From: Nitrospinaceae bacterium
Lineage (GTDB): Bacteria; Nitrospinota; Nitrospinia; Nitrospinales; VA-1
Assembly: GCA_023271875.1 (NCBI GenBank)
Contig: JALPWY010000010.1
Coordinates: 1 to 45,084, forward strand
Direction: 5' to 3'
DNA: 45,084 bases
Of the stretch, positions 17,592 to 29,031 are shown piece by piece (position 1 is the first letter of the stretch; each line of letters starts with the position of its first letter). The position numbers were made by a program, and so were the translations under genes. The notes beneath the pieces were generated by a model. The model had not been told where the DNA came from. It did no database searches and worked only from the letters and a program-made list of their open reading frames with translations.

Positions 17592-19345
17592 TGAAGAGTT
17601 ATCTCCATTTCCATAGCAAGCGCCTGGTTTTTATAAGTTTGCGCATACTTCCCATTTAAATGAAGTAATTCATCATGAGTCCCATCTTCTACTATTTGCC
17701 CATCGTTAATTAAAATAATTCGATCTGCCTTACGGACTGCTGTAAGACGGTGGGACACCATTACTGTAGTAATGCCGGATGTAAATTCCCGTATATTTTT
17801 TAGAATGTTATCTTCCGTCTCCGCATCTAGGCTTGAAAATGCGTCGTCAAGCACAAGAATTTTGGGGCTCAAAAGTAACGAGCGCGCAAGAGCAACCCGT
17901 TGAATTTGCCCCCCAGATAAAGATACTCCACGTTCGCCAATAATTGTTTCCAGACCATTAGGGAATCGGTTTAAATCCGCTAATAAACCCGATTTTTTAA
18001 CAACATCATCAACAACATCATTTGAAGCCTCATCTCTTCCAAAAATAATATTTTCTCTAAGAGTGGCTGAAAACAAATAAGGCTCCTGATCAACATACCC
18101 AATATTTTTACGAAGCACCGAAAGTGGAATTCTACGAATTGAATGACCACCAATGAACAAAGTATCCTCATTTACCTCATACAACCGGGGAATCAATTGA
18201 GCAAGAGTACTTTTTCCGGAACCTATTACACCAACTACAGCAAGAATTTGTCCTGAAGGGATTTTTAGTTGAATATTTTTTAAGCTTGACTTGTCTGTCT
18301 CTGGATACGCAAAGCAAAGATCACGAAACTCGATATCGCCTCTAAATTCATCAATAGAATTGACGGTTTTCTTATCGTCTACAATACCTGGTCTAGCTAA
18401 AAATATTTCCTGTATCCTACCCATTGCAGCCTGTCCTTTTTGAGTAAGATTAACTACATACCCTATACCCATCATCGGCCAGGACAACATTAACAAGTAA
18501 CCATTGAAAGCCACAAAAGAGCCTAGTGACATTTCTTTAGCTATTACTGCTTCACCGCCTACCCAAAGAAAAATCATTGCGGCAACGCCAACCGTCAATG
18601 TGAGCGAGGGGGTAAAAATGCCAAACAATCGAGTCACGCTCAAATTCTTATGAATATATTCTCGGTTAAGTTCATCAAATTTTTTCTTCTCAGTTTCTTC
18701 CTGAACAAAGGCGTGAATAACACGAATTCCCGAAAGGTTTTCCTGCACATGCGATGTTATTTTTGACAAATGTTTCTGCACAATTTCATGACGACGTCCA
18801 ATTTCAGGAAGATATTTCAAGAAAAGGAAAGAAAGAGCCGGCAGTGGAATAAGAACAACTAGAGTTAATGATGGGTTTATCCAAAGCATCAAACCAACAC
18901 AGCTAACTATAATCACTGCACAGTCAACCAAGATAAGCAAACCCAAACCTACAAAATCACGGACCGCACGCAAATCATTAGTTGCCCGTGACATAAGATC
19001 CCCTATTTTTTGTTTTTGAAACCATGATTTATCAAGAGAAAGAAAATGAGAAAAAAGATGGTTGGAAATATCAAATTCGACTTTGCGAGAGGGGCCAAAC
19101 AAATATTGTCTCCAACCAAAACGCGATAACGCTTGCACGGTAGCTACGGCGAAAAGCACCCCACCAAACCCCAAAAGATCTGAGTCCGAAGGATTATTTG
19201 GAAGTTCATCTACAACCATTTTCAATAACCATGGAATCGACAAACCGGCAAGGTCTGCAAACAAAAGAGCCACAATGCCGATCGTCATTTCACGGCGATA
19301 CTTACGCATATAGGGCAGGTAAGGTTTTATTTTTTCCAGAATCAT
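17588..19345 (-). CDS. ABC exporter half-transporter, MdlA-like (LSGGQ, degenerate Walker B Asp)
   Basis: A 585-residue exporter half with an N-terminal six-helix membrane domain and a C-terminal nucleotide-binding domain. Walker A is GVIGSGKST (372-380), the signature is canonical LSGGQ (476-480), but Walker B reads ILVLDDAFSSLD, with Asp501 where the catalytic Glu normally sits. With its partner (Glu512 but LSLGQ), this predicts one consensus and one degenerate ATP site, as in TAP, TM287/288 and BmrC/BmrD. It is the first gene of the pair. The order and features resemble mdlA/mdlB, whose true substrate is also uncertain. Confidence 0.9.
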   Translation of the reverse strand: MILEKIKPYLPYMRKYRREMTIGIVALLFADLAGLSIPWLLKMVVDELPNNPSDSDLLGFGGVLFAVATVQALSRFGWRQYLFGPSRKVEFDISNHLFSHFLSLDKSWFQKQKIGDLMSRATNDLRAVRDFVGLGLLILVDCAVIIVSCVGLMLWINPSLTLVVLIPLPALSFLFLKYLPEIGRRHEIVQKHLSKITSHVQENLSGIRVIHAFVQEETEKKKFDELNREYIHKNLSVTRLFGIFTPSLTLTVGVAAMIFLWVGGEAVIAKEMSLGSFVAFNGYLLMLSWPMMGIGYVVNLTQKGQAAMGRIQEIFLARPGIVDDKKTVNSIDEFRGDIEFRDLCFAYPETDKSSLKNIQLKIPSGQILAVVGVIGSGKSTLAQLIPRLYEVNEDTLFIGGHSIRRIPLSVLRKNIGYVDQEPYLFSATLRENIIFGRDEASNDVVDDVVKKSGLLADLNRFPNGLETIIGERGVSLSGGQIQRVALARSLLLSPKILVLDDAFSSLDAETEDNILKNIREFTSGITTVMVSHRLTAVRKADRIILINDGQIVEDGTHDELLHLNGKYAQTYKNQALAMEMEITLQ

Positions 19346-19394
19346 TATTTATAAAAAAGGAGTGGTATTACGTGTTTGTCTCTTGAGCAAAAAA

Positions 19395-20117
19395 TCACAC
19401 AATGGCATGAGAAAGGATCATGACTAAAGTTCCCAAGCACAACGAAACAAGATTTTTATAACCTTTCTCATGTTCTTCATAAACTGTAGGTAAAAGATCA
19501 CCTATTGAAATAAACAGAAAGGTTCCTGCAGAAATTCCAAGTGCCGTGGCGACTATATAATCATCTACACCTTGAAAAACAAAAACTGCGACCAACGCTC
19601 CGACGGGAGTCGCTAATGCAAAAATGAACATTGATAACAAAATCTTCTTTTTGGTGTACTCTTTTCCTTTGACCAATAGACTGCTCAATGCCAGAGCAGC
19701 GGGAAATTTATGAAGTGTCACGGCAAGAATGATAATGAAGCTCAAGTTCATCATAGTCCCTGCGCCGATGGCAATTCCATCGAGAATACTATGGAAACCT
19801 ATTCCTACATATGCAGCAATCCCAATTTTATGATAATCGCACTCGCCTTCTTCACAAGGGTGCACCATGATAAATTTCTCTAGAATAAATATAAGGAGAA
19901 ACCCAAACATTACGGAATAACCTAAGTGTCTGCCTAGAACTGTAGAAATCTCTGGTAAAACATGAAAAAAAACTGCACCGAGCAGAATACCCGCACAAAA
20001 ACTGATAACAAGACGAAAAGTCTCTTGCGACCATAGCTTAATCGTTGGTATCCATCCCCCAATCATAGTGATTGAAAAAACAAACATGAGAAAGGGATAA
20101 AAAATTGCTTTTTCCAT
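19395..20117 (-). CDS. ZIP family divalent metal transporter
   Basis: A 240-residue inner-membrane protein with about eight hydrophobic segments. The metal-site helices are recognisable: GFHSILDGIAIGAG (helix IV type, HxxxDG) and HKFPAALALSSLL (helix V type, HKxP). A short cytosolic segment near 88-97 is acidic and Cys/His-containing (HPCEEGECDYH) and could sense or pre-bind metal. Likely substrate is Zn or another divalent cation moving into the cytosol. The start at 20117 has GAGGG 4 bases upstream. An inverted repeat 36 bases upstream may be a metal-repressor operator. Confidence 0.88.
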   Translation of the reverse strand: MEKAIFYPFLMFVFSITMIGGWIPTIKLWSQETFRLVISFCAGILLGAVFFHVLPEISTVLGRHLGYSVMFGFLLIFILEKFIMVHPCEEGECDYHKIGIAAYVGIGFHSILDGIAIGAGTMMNLSFIIILAVTLHKFPAALALSSLLVKGKEYTKKKILLSMFIFALATPVGALVAVFVFQGVDDYIVATALGISAGTFLFISIGDLLPTVYEEHEKGYKNLVSLCLGTLVMILSHAIV

Positions 20118-20152
20118 ATGCCCTCAAATATACAAGAAGGTTTTTCTGATTA

Positions 20153-20165
20153 GACTAAAATAGTC
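20153..20165. promoter_or_regulatory. Candidate operator upstream of the ZIP transporter gene
   Basis: GACTA-AAA-TAGTC is a perfect inverted repeat with 5-base half sites, 36 bases before the ZIP start, where a repressor would block transcription. The half sites match no operator I can name. The remaining 279-base gap to manC holds no other evident feature. Confidence 0.3.
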
Positions 20166-20396
20166 CAACCTCCCAAAAACCCGACTTATTTTCTAGTTCT
20201 TTGACGCTTAATTGGATAAAATGGTTGCAGAACTTACGGTTAAATTCATATGCAATACCATTGAATTCAAAATGCAATGAAGAGTCGTTAAACTTAACAT
20301 AAATGGATTCAATTATCTATCAAGAGTCAATCTATCCGCTTTTTCAATATTCCTATAAAGTTTTGTTAAATCTTATCACTTAGAAAACAAAGAATT

Positions 20397-21824
20397 ATGT
20401 ATGCAGTTATAATAGCTGGCGGCAGCGGCACCCGCTTCTGGCCAAAAAGCCGAGAAAACCTTCCAAAACAATTGCTAAATATATCCGGCCAGGAAACACT
20501 TATTCAGAATACAGTGGGCCGGATAAGCTCTATAATTTCTGCTGAAAACATATGGGTAATTACTAACGAACAACACGCGTTCGAAACCTGTTACCAATTA
20601 AAAAAAATGGGATTCCCTCCATCGCAACTTTTAACGGAGCCAATCGCGCGTAACACTGCAGCTGCAATAGGGTATTCAGCAAAAATATTAAGTCAAAGAA
20701 ATCCAGATGCCATCATGGCAGTTTTCCCTGCCGATCACGTGATTACGACAATCGAACCATTTCTGAAGTTATTGAAGCAAGCTGAAACTATTGCTAAAAA
20801 AAATCATCTTGTTACTCTTGGGATTAAACCTACTTCTCCCGAAACGGGATACGGATACATCAAGCAAGGTAAAGCAATCGAAGAAAATTCTTTCAAGGTT
20901 GATCGGTTTATCGAAAAACCCGACAAGCTAACAGCAGAAAAATATTTAAAAGAAGGTAATTACTACTGGAATAGCGGTATATTTGTGTGGAAGGTATCTA
21001 CTTTACTCAATGAAATAAGCCTATACTTGCCTAAACTCCACGAACAACTCGAAGAACTCACGAGTAATACGGCCCCAATCAAAGGAAAATATCCCTATCA
21101 AAAATTGAGTGAATCTGGAAAAAAAATATTTCATTCACTAGAATCAGTATCAATTGATCATGGTGTCATGGAAAAATCAACCAATGTAGCTGTTCTTCCG
21201 GCAGAAATAGAATGGAATGATGTTGGCACCTGGACCTCACTTGCAGAAATCTCAAAAAATGACTCCCATGGCAACGTCATAAATGGAAACGTGGTTTCTG
21301 TAGAAAATAGTGATTCGATCATTCAGGCCGAAAATCGACTAGTTGCCGCACTAGGGCTTAAAGACATTATCGTAGTAGATACCCCTGACGCTTTACTAGT
21401 CTGTCCAAAAGAACGCGCGCAAGATGTAAAAAAAATAGTTGAACAAATAAAATTAGAAAAACGCTCAGAAGCTAGCACATCTACATCACAAACTCGGCCA
21501 TGGGGGAGCTACACCATACTTCATAAAGAAACCAACTATCTGGTCAAACGCATTGAGGTTTTATCTGGCGAATCTCTGAGTTTGCAGTCACATAACCACA
21601 GGAGTGAACATTGGACTGTTGTTTCTGGAGTCGCTCAGGTACAAATTGGGGAAACATTACAAACATTGCAAACTAACCAGTCTATCGAAATCCCTAAAGG
21701 TGAAAAACATCGACTAGCTAACTTGGATGAATCTAGCCTCATTATCATCGAAGTACAGCTTGGAGATAAACTTGACGAGAATGATATCACTCGATACGAA
21801 GATAAATATGGTAGAGACGGATAA
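20397..21824 (+). CDS. manC: Mannose-1-phosphate guanylyltransferase / mannose-6-phosphate isomerase (ManC-type)
   Basis: A 475-residue protein. The nucleotidyltransferase domain begins GGSGTRFWP (8-16) with FPADHV and the sugar-binding FIEKPD, and YYWNSGIFVWK is typical of GDP-mannose pyrophosphorylases. Residues about 365-470 form a cupin of the type II phosphomannose isomerase class (RPWGSYTIL, LQSHNHRSEHWTVVSG). The bifunctional enzyme supplies GDP-mannose for surface polysaccharide or protein glycosylation. No neighbouring LPS or capsule genes are seen, although a GT39-like membrane glycosyltransferase lies 5 kb downstream. Confidence 0.94.
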   Translation: MYAVIIAGGSGTRFWPKSRENLPKQLLNISGQETLIQNTVGRISSIISAENIWVITNEQHAFETCYQLKKMGFPPSQLLTEPIARNTAAAIGYSAKILSQRNPDAIMAVFPADHVITTIEPFLKLLKQAETIAKKNHLVTLGIKPTSPETGYGYIKQGKAIEENSFKVDRFIEKPDKLTAEKYLKEGNYYWNSGIFVWKVSTLLNEISLYLPKLHEQLEELTSNTAPIKGKYPYQKLSESGKKIFHSLESVSIDHGVMEKSTNVAVLPAEIEWNDVGTWTSLAEISKNDSHGNVINGNVVSVENSDSIIQAENRLVAALGLKDIIVVDTPDALLVCPKERAQDVKKIVEQIKLEKRSEASTSTSQTRPWGSYTILHKETNYLVKRIEVLSGESLSLQSHNHRSEHWTVVSGVAQVQIGETLQTLQTNQSIEIPKGEKHRLANLDESSLIIIEVQLGDKLDENDITRYEDKYGRDG

Positions 21825-21999
21825 TCAAAAACTAATTCTCTAAGTCCCATTAGAACCCCTCCCCTATTCAACAACGAAAGCACCACGCTTTTAATAGAAA
21901 AAGCCTCTATTTTTATAAGTTCTTTAGCCGAAGACAAATATTTCACGCCTTGAATACTAATACGAGATATAATGAAGGTTTTAATTTGGATCAAAATCT

Positions 22000-23826
22000 A
22001 TGAATTACCATTCACTCGGAGAGTTTGTTGATCGACTAGAAAGTAAAAACGAACTAGTCCGTATCAAGGATCATGTATCACCTATTTTAGAAATAACAGA
22101 AATCACCGACCGAGTTTCTAAACAATCAGACGGAGGAAAAGCCCTACTCTTTGAAAATGTCGAAGGCTCAAATATACCAGTTCTTATCAACGCTTTTGGC
22201 AGCTTTAAACGAATAAATATTGCGCTCGGTGTACATGATATAGAAAAAATACCCAGGGACATTGATAAATATCTAAAAATCAAGCCTCCATCTTCACTTC
22301 TTGAAAAGGTTAAACTTTTACCGATGCTGCTTGAAGCTGCTGCTTTTCCCCCAAAAATAGTTAGCGCACAAAAAGGCTCTTGCCAGGAGGTTGTGCTTAC
22401 AGGAAATGACGTAGACCTTGGAATCATTCCTATACTGCAATGCTGGCCTAATGATGCGGGACGGTTCATCACCTTCCCTATTGTAGTAAACAGAACCATC
22501 GATAAAAAGTTGAGAAACGTAGGACTCTACCGCATGCAGGTTTATGACAAGAAATCTACCGGAATGCACTGGCATATTCACAAAGATGGCGCCCATTTTT
22601 TTCATGAATTTAAAAAACAAGGCAAGGTCATGGAATGCGCAGTTGCCATAGGAGCAGACCCTGCCGTCTGTTATTCTGCAAGCGCCCCATTACCTTATGG
22701 AATCGATGAGTTTCTTTTTGCTGGATTTATAAGAAAGTCTCCAGTACCACTAGTCAAGTGTAAAACTGTTGACCTCGAAATTCCTGCAAGCGCTGAAATA
22801 GTACTAGAAGGGTTTATTGATCCATCAGAAATGCGCCTTGAAGGTCCCTTTGGCGATCACACGGGCTATTACTCACAAGATGGAGATTATCCGGTATTCA
22901 ATATCACTGCAATTACGCATAGGAAAAACCCGATTTATCTTACAACCATCGTTGGAAAACCCCCACAAGAAGATTTTTACTTGGGCAAAGCGACTGAAAG
23001 AATTTTCTTGCCACTTATGCGAACCCAGCTACCAGAAATTATCGACATGAATATGCCCGCCGTGGGCGTTTTTCATAATCTTGTTATTATTTCAATCGAA
23101 AAACGATTTCCCATGCAAGCAAGAAGGCTAATGAGCGCCCTATGGGGAATGGGACAAATGAGTTTTGCTAAAACTATCATCGTCTTTGATCACAGCGTTG
23201 ACATTCAAAGCAATAAGGCAATTACTGAAATACTATTAAATGAAATTGATTTCACACGTGATCTATTTTTATCCGAAGGTATTTTAGATGTGCTTAACCA
23301 CGCGTCTGACAAGGCTCTTTATGGATCCAAACTGGGAATTGATTTAACAAATAAAATTGAGGGTGAGGAGGAAACTAGAACTAAACTAGAAAGTGATAAG
23401 AATACGACCTTACCTTTGTCAGAAAATATTCTTGAAAAGTTTACCGAACTTACATCCTGTAAAATTTTAGAACAAAAAGGCCTGCATCAAGTTGCATTTG
23501 CTACGCTTGAAAAAAATTATCAGCAACAAGGATCCAAAATTATCGATAGGTTCATGAGCAATAATGAATTCTCCTCAATAACAATATTAGTAGTTCTAGA
23601 AGGTCACGAAAATATAAATGATACATCGACGGTATTATGGAAAATCCTCAACAATATAGATCCTAAAAGAGATATGCATTTCTTCGGAAATCGAGTTGGC
23701 ATTGATGTGACATGCAAAACTGGAGAAGATGGCTACACTCAACATTGGCCGGATGAGATTGAAATGTCCGAAAAAGTAAAAAATATTGTTGATCAGAAGT
23801 GGAAAAATATGTTTCATGAATCATAA
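22000..23826 (+). CDS. UbiD-family (prenylated-FMN) decarboxylase
   Basis: A 608-residue UbiD-family protein. Matches include [12 protein letters not shown] with [13 protein letters not shown] (prFMN and metal region), [12 protein letters not shown] with the active-site acid, and [20 protein letters not shown]. Such enzymes decarboxylate aromatic or unsaturated acids in ubiquinone or menaquinone synthesis. The longer-than-usual C-terminal part (UbiD is about 490) resembles forms annotated as menaquinone-pathway decarboxylases, but the substrate cannot be fixed here. They need prFMN from a UbiX partner, which is not in the window. The 3' end overlaps uvrA by 11 bases. Confidence 0.9.
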   Translation: MNYHSLGEFVDRLESKNELVRIKDHVSPILEITEITDRVSKQSDGGKALLFENVEGSNIPVLINAFGSFKRINIALGVHDIEKIPRDIDKYLKIKPPSSLLEKVKLLPMLLEAAAFPPKIVSAQKGSCQEVVLTGNDVDLGIIPILQCWPNDAGRFITFPIVVNRTIDKKLRNVGLYRMQVYDKKSTGMHWHIHKDGAHFFHEFKKQGKVMECAVAIGADPAVCYSASAPLPYGIDEFLFAGFIRKSPVPLVKCKTVDLEIPASAEIVLEGFIDPSEMRLEGPFGDHTGYYSQDGDYPVFNITAITHRKNPIYLTTIVGKPPQEDFYLGKATERIFLPLMRTQLPEIIDMNMPAVGVFHNLVIISIEKRFPMQARRLMSALWGMGQMSFAKTIIVFDHSVDIQSNKAITEILLNEIDFTRDLFLSEGILDVLNHASDKALYGSKLGIDLTNKIEGEEETRTKLESDKNTTLPLSENILEKFTELTSCKILEQKGLHQVAFATLEKNYQQQGSKIIDRFMSNNEFSSITILVVLEGHENINDTSTVLWKILNNIDPKRDMHFFGNRVGIDVTCKTGEDGYTQHWPDEIEMSEKVKNIVDQKWKNMFHES

Positions 23827-26656
23827 AAATATCGTCGTCAAAGGCGCTCGGGCACACAACCTAAAAAATATCACAGTAACTCTTCCGCGAAATAAGCTAG
23901 TAGTGATCACTGGATTAAGCGGTTCAGGGAAATCTTCTTTGGCATTTGATACAATCTATGCTGAAGGTCAAAGGAGGTATGTTGAATCCCTTTCAACATA
24001 TGCTCGCCAATTTCTTGAGTTAATGGAAAAACCGGATGTAGATTCTATTGAAGGACTTTCACCTGCCATATCAATTGAACAAAAAACATCTAGTAGAAAT
24101 CCACGCTCCACAGTTGGAACCGTAACAGAAGTTTATGATTACTTGCGCCTACTTTATGCAAGAATTGGTCGTGTTTACTGCTATGGATGCGAACGAGAAA
24201 TTTCTTCCCAAACCGTCCAACAAATTGTCGATCAAGTTAAAGCGATCCCAGAAAAAACTAAAATAATGGTTCTCTCTCCTGTTGTTAGTAAACGTAAAGG
24301 AGAATTCAAAAAAGAACTTCAAGAATTGAGAAAAAAAGGATTCGTCCGAGTCCGCATAAATAGCGAGATTAGATCTTTGGACGAAGAGATCATGTTAGAC
24401 AAGAAATTCAAACATACAATCGAGGCGGTAGTAGATCGTTTGGTTATTAAAGAAAATATGGGAAAGAGGCTTACAGATTCAGTCGAAACAGGACTTTTAC
24501 AAGGAGGCGGCACTCTTGTTGTTGCCATTATCAAAGAAAATGAAAAAGATAAAGAGTTATTATTTAGCGAAAAGTTTGCCTGCAATTACTGCAATATAAG
24601 TTTCCCGGAATTAGAACCTCGTCTTTTTTCATTTAATAATCCTCAGGGCGCCTGCCCTTCTTGTGATGGGCTGGGAACCAAAATGGTTATCGATCCAGAG
24701 TTTATTGTGCCCGATCCTTCTTTATCCATAAGAGAGGGAGCAATTCAAGCCTGGGAAAAACGAACATCTGTAAATTTTCATCAAATGCTGGAAAGTATCG
24801 CGAAACATTTTAAGTTTAAACTTAATACTCCATTTGAAAATCTATCTAAATCCACCCAAGATATTCTTTTATACGGAGCAGGAGATGAATCCATCAAATA
24901 TATCTATGAGAGTAATGATAAAATACAATATTATTCTGGAACTTTTGATGGAGTAATATCAGACCTTGAAAGAAAATACCATGAAACCGAATCCGCTTCT
25001 GCAAGAGAAGAAATTACAAAATTTATGCGGACTCTACCATGCCCATCTTGTAATGGTACTCGACTAAAAAAAGAAGGAACTTCTGTTCGAGTGGGTGACC
25101 ATAACATCATAAAACTAACTGAACATTCTATTGATCACCTATATGAGTTTTTCAAGACACTCAAATTATCACGACAGGAAAATGATATTGCCCGCCGAAT
25201 TGTAAAAGAAATTCATGAACGACTTGGGTTTTTAATGAATGTAGGACTCGATTACTTAACCCTTAATCGTTCCTCAGCAACTTTATCAGGTGGAGAAAGC
25301 CAAAGAATAAGACTTGCAACGCAAATAGGGTCAAGTCTTATGGGAGTTTTATACGTTCTTGATGAGCCAAGTATCGGACTACACCAGCGAGATAATGACC
25401 GCCTATTAAAAACCCTAGAAAAATTGCGTGACCTGGGAAATACGGTAATTGTAGTGGAGCATGATGAAAAAACTATTCTTTCAGCAGATCACGTTCTTGA
25501 CATAGGGCTTGGCGCAGGGATCCATGGCGGCGAAATTGTTTTCTCCGGAGGACCTAAAAAGCTCCTAAAGGATAAGATTTCTCTAACGGGCCAATACCTT
25601 TCTGGTATCAAAAAAATAGTAACTCCTGCAAATAGAAAAAAAAGTAATGGATCTTTTCTCGAAATAAGAGGTGCTGAACAAAACAACTTAAAAAATATCA
25701 CTGTAAAAATACCTCTTGGATGTTTGATATGTGTCACGGGTGTTTCAGGATCAGGGAAAAGCACGTTAATCATTGATATTTTGTACAAGGCTCTAGCTAG
25801 ACACTTTTGGAAGTCAACCAATAAACCTGGCAAACACAAAGCAATCGAAGGAGTTCACCTGATCGACAAAGTTATTGATATTGACCAGTCCCCTATTGGC
25901 AGAACTCCACGATCAAATCCGGCTACCTATACCGGAGTATTTACCCATATCCGTGATTTATTTAGTCAGATCCCAGAAGCAAGAACAAGAGGGTATAAAC
26001 CCGGTCGGTTCAGTTTTAATGTTAAAGGTGGACGCTGCGAACCCTGCCAAGGTGATGGAGTTCTAAAAGTAGAAATGCATTTTCTTCCTGATGTTTTTGT
26101 CACATGTGAAGTTTGCAATGGGAAACGATTCAATCGTGAAACCTTAGAAATTCTATACAAAGGAAAAAATATTGCGGACGTATTGAAAATGACCGTTGAG
26201 GAGTCAAAAGATTTTTTTCAAAATATTCCTTCAATACAATCTAAACTTAAAACTATCGCCGATGTAGGCCTTGACTATATACAATTGGGTCAAGCAGCGA
26301 CAACTTTATCAGGTGGAGAAGCACAAAGAGTAAAGCTATCAAAAGAACTCAGCAAACGAAGTACTGGTCGAACACTTTATATTCTTGATGAACCAACAAC
26401 GGGACTTCACTTCGCAGATATCGAACACCTTCTTAAAGTTCTTTCCAAGTTAGTTGATTCAGGCAATACCGTGATTATTATCGAACACAACATGGATGTC
26501 ATAAAAACAGCCGATCATGTTATCGACTTAGGACCTGAAGGAGGAGATAAAGGAGGGGAAATTCTTGCAGGCGGACCACCAGAAGAAGTAGCAAAAAATA
26601 AAAAATCCTACACAGGGCAGTATCTGAAAGAATACATTTCTCACGAGTCAGCTTGA
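23816..26656 (+). CDS. uvrA: UvrA, excinuclease ABC subunit A
   Basis: A 946-residue damage-recognition ATPase of nucleotide excision repair. The first ABC half has [14 protein letters not shown], a Cys pair CYGC, the CNYC...CPSC zinc module, [11 protein letters not shown] and [16 protein letters not shown]. The second half has [11 protein letters not shown], the CEPCQGDG...CEVCNGKRF zinc finger that contacts DNA, and [15 protein letters not shown] followed by LDEPTTGLH. The frame is open upstream to TTG 23786, but ATG 23816 is chosen because the protein then begins in the family way ([17 protein letters not shown]). This start lies inside the end of the UbiD-family gene with an 11-base overlap, so expression is coupled to it. 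Confidence 0.96.
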   Translation: MNHKNIVVKGARAHNLKNITVTLPRNKLVVITGLSGSGKSSLAFDTIYAEGQRRYVESLSTYARQFLELMEKPDVDSIEGLSPAISIEQKTSSRNPRSTVGTVTEVYDYLRLLYARIGRVYCYGCEREISSQTVQQIVDQVKAIPEKTKIMVLSPVVSKRKGEFKKELQELRKKGFVRVRINSEIRSLDEEIMLDKKFKHTIEAVVDRLVIKENMGKRLTDSVETGLLQGGGTLVVAIIKENEKDKELLFSEKFACNYCNISFPELEPRLFSFNNPQGACPSCDGLGTKMVIDPEFIVPDPSLSIREGAIQAWEKRTSVNFHQMLESIAKHFKFKLNTPFENLSKSTQDILLYGAGDESIKYIYESNDKIQYYSGTFDGVISDLERKYHETESASAREEITKFMRTLPCPSCNGTRLKKEGTSVRVGDHNIIKLTEHSIDHLYEFFKTLKLSRQENDIARRIVKEIHERLGFLMNVGLDYLTLNRSSATLSGGESQRIRLATQIGSSLMGVLYVLDEPSIGLHQRDNDRLLKTLEKLRDLGNTVIVVEHDEKTILSADHVLDIGLGAGIHGGEIVFSGGPKKLLKDKISLTGQYLSGIKKIVTPANRKKSNGSFLEIRGAEQNNLKNITVKIPLGCLICVTGVSGSGKSTLIIDILYKALARHFWKSTNKPGKHKAIEGVHLIDKVIDIDQSPIGRTPRSNPATYTGVFTHIRDLFSQIPEARTRGYKPGRFSFNVKGGRCEPCQGDGVLKVEMHFLPDVFVTCEVCNGKRFNRETLEILYKGKNIADVLKMTVEESKDFFQNIPSIQSKLKTIADVGLDYIQLGQAATTLSGGEAQRVKLSKELSKRSTGRTLYILDEPTTGLHFADIEHLLKVLSKLVDSGNTVIIIEHNMDVIKTADHVIDLGPEGGDKGGEILAGGPPEEVAKNKKSYTGQYLKEYISHESA

Positions 26657-26913
26657 TCTCTGACCCTATTCAAATGCTTTTAGACTCAATGAGTATTCGT
26701 AAAAACAACAAAAAAGAGCTTTACCTCTGAAACTACTGTGGCTTTTGAATACCATTTATTTAATAATTGCGCATTAAAAAGAAAGTGGATAAAAACAATT
26801 ACTCGTTAATTTTTCTTAGATGCACTCAATAATAAGCATATCTGTTTTAAACCTCATTCGTATTGTGTTCATCGAAACCAAAAAAGAGTAGGATATTCCT
26901 CGAACCATTTTAA

Positions 26914-29031
26914 ATGAATTTTTCCACAAGCCTTCTTGAAAAATTTCGAATACCTGATTGGACTCTGATTTTTTTATTATTGTTGGGTGCCCTACTCAGG
27001 TTTTATGGCCTAGATCGCACTCTGGGGACAACAGGGCTAGGAGGTTTTGATGAGGGAGTCGTTCTTCGTTCTTATCTCTATGCTCCATTTAATTTCATCG
27101 TAACAAACTATTTCATTCCTTACCAACCTCCCTTAGGAATGACCCATCATATATTCCACTCTCTTTTAGCTCATTTGATGATCGTGCTATTCGGAGAAGA
27201 CAACGAAATAGCCATCCGAATGCCTGTCTTTATATTTAGCATGGGCTCACTTTGGCTGATTTATCGGATAGCGTTTCAATTGTCTCATTCTCTCATCGTC
27301 TCTAGAGTAGCATTACTCGCTGCTACTATATCCCCTATTCATATTGCTTACTCCCAAACTGCCAGAGGCTACGCTCTCATTATCTTTTTTTCAGCTGCCA
27401 TGATCTATAGTTCGATAAAGCTTATTGAATCGAAAAAATGTTTGAAGTGGGGAATAATTTTGACTCTCTCCGGTTTTTTGTCGACTTATACGATTCCTAC
27501 TAATGTTTATTTTGCGTTTGGACTTGCTCTCTGGGTTGTTACGGTATTATCTGTTCCTAATTTCCGTATTGAATATGGACTGGATTTGACTGCGGCAAAA
27601 CTTAAGGCAAGGTTTTTTTTCATTTCCTTTCTAGTAATGGGATTGCTGACTTTGGTGGCTTTTTGGCCCGTGCTTGATCAGGTGCAGCAAGCCTCAAATG
27701 CGCACACATTTCAATTTATCAAATTTTATGGGGATCACCCGGTTTATATAGATGCAGTTATTACAATGAAGAATTTTTTATTATTGGTCTTTTCTGGACC
27801 TTGGAAATGGCTTCTTCCTTTATTGGCTCTGGGGATTTTATTGGGGCCAGTAAAGGGAGGTTCGGTTAAAAGTTTACCCGTGATAGTATTTTTAATGCCA
27901 TTTGTTTTATCCCTGTTCACAAAGATTGTAGGATACCCTAAAGTTTATCTTTACAACTTTCCTCTTCTGATGGTTTTTTTTGCAGCCGGAATGGTATGGG
28001 TGATTCGTATGATCACCAACAAACTACCTTATTTTTTAAAGAAACAGAGTTTATTATATGTACTTGGCGCTGTTTTAATATTATCGCAAGGATCGTATTT
28101 GGCATCTGAATACTACCCTTCACTGAAAACCTTCAATGGGAAAGCCTACCAGAGTCGGTTAAAATCTCAGACAAAGGCTAACGATTTAATTCTTATACCT
28201 GATGTGCGTCACCATTTATATGCTCGGTCCGTTTACCAAGACCGGTTAATGAATATTATTACCGACAATAAGCTTTCAGGAATTAAAGTGATTGCTTCCA
28301 GTCGATCAATTTTTGATGGATTCGCCTTAAATAACGAAGAAAATCCAAATGGATATCCTCTATTTGACAACCTCAATAAGTCCCTTTTACTACCAGAAAA
28401 AATTCTCGTTGGCAGATTAACTGTTCCAGTCCCTAAGGCAATATTCTCGCATGATGATCCAACCGCTGTTCTTGATCGTCATATTCCTGAAAAAGGTAGA
28501 AAATTGTTTGCGATTCCACTTCTTAATTCACGGTCAATTTTAACAAAGGATTTTGAAATTTTGGCAAATTGGAATCTAGCTCTTGGGAACGGGCACTGGG
28601 CTATTAACAATGAAAACTACATTGCAGGGAATGGCTCACTTGCTTTGAATCCAACTCTCGACAAGGAAATGGTCGTCAGTGTGAACCTTCCGGAGATAAG
28701 CATTAAAAGAAAAAATTATTTGGTGATATGTTGGGGTAGTCATCGTCCAGAAGGTAATAATTGGGATGGGTTCATCTTTCCTCCCGCACTAAGGTTTAAA
28801 CGTCTTGAGGCTCCTGATGTAGCTTGGGAAACCAGAATGGGCCGTGTGAATCAGGGCATGATGATCAACACATCTAAATCACCTTATCTTCATGGGCCTC
28901 ATTGGTACATCGGGACGACCATGGGAATGTTGCCTGCCGGAAATTATAATTTCACAATTATTCTAAAAGCGTCAGCAGGAAAACCAGTCTTATATGACGG
29001 GTTAAAACTTTTTCTACTTGAAGCAAAATGA
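26914..29031 (+). CDS. GT39/ArnT-like polyprenyl-phosphate sugar glycosyltransferase (membrane)
   Basis: A 705-residue protein. Residues about 15-400 hold ten or more hydrophobic segments. An acidic pair Asp46-Glu47 (GGFDEG) sits in the first external loop, where the catalytic acid of GT39/PMT/ArnT enzymes lies, and QTARGYALI near 149-157 is a family landmark. The C-terminal 300 residues are soluble and beta-rich, probably periplasmic, and unlike typical ArnT. Such enzymes move a sugar from a polyprenyl carrier to a protein or lipid. The acceptor is unknown. The stop overlaps the ATG of the next, broken gene by 4 bases (ATGA), which implies coupling. The 257-base gap after uvrA is featureless. 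Confidence 0.75.
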   Translation: MNFSTSLLEKFRIPDWTLIFLLLLGALLRFYGLDRTLGTTGLGGFDEGVVLRSYLYAPFNFIVTNYFIPYQPPLGMTHHIFHSLLAHLMIVLFGEDNEIAIRMPVFIFSMGSLWLIYRIAFQLSHSLIVSRVALLAATISPIHIAYSQTARGYALIIFFSAAMIYSSIKLIESKKCLKWGIILTLSGFLSTYTIPTNVYFAFGLALWVVTVLSVPNFRIEYGLDLTAAKLKARFFFISFLVMGLLTLVAFWPVLDQVQQASNAHTFQFIKFYGDHPVYIDAVITMKNFLLLVFSGPWKWLLPLLALGILLGPVKGGSVKSLPVIVFLMPFVLSLFTKIVGYPKVYLYNFPLLMVFFAAGMVWVIRMITNKLPYFLKKQSLLYVLGAVLILSQGSYLASEYYPSLKTFNGKAYQSRLKSQTKANDLILIPDVRHHLYARSVYQDRLMNIITDNKLSGIKVIASSRSIFDGFALNNEENPNGYPLFDNLNKSLLLPEKILVGRLTVPVPKAIFSHDDPTAVLDRHIPEKGRKLFAIPLLNSRSILTKDFEILANWNLALGNGHWAINNENYIAGNGSLALNPTLDKEMVVSVNLPEISIKRKNYLVICWGSHRPEGNNWDGFIFPPALRFKRLEAPDVAWETRMGRVNQGMMINTSKSPYLHGPHWYIGTTMGMLPAGNYNFTIILKASAGKPVLYDGLKLFLLEAK

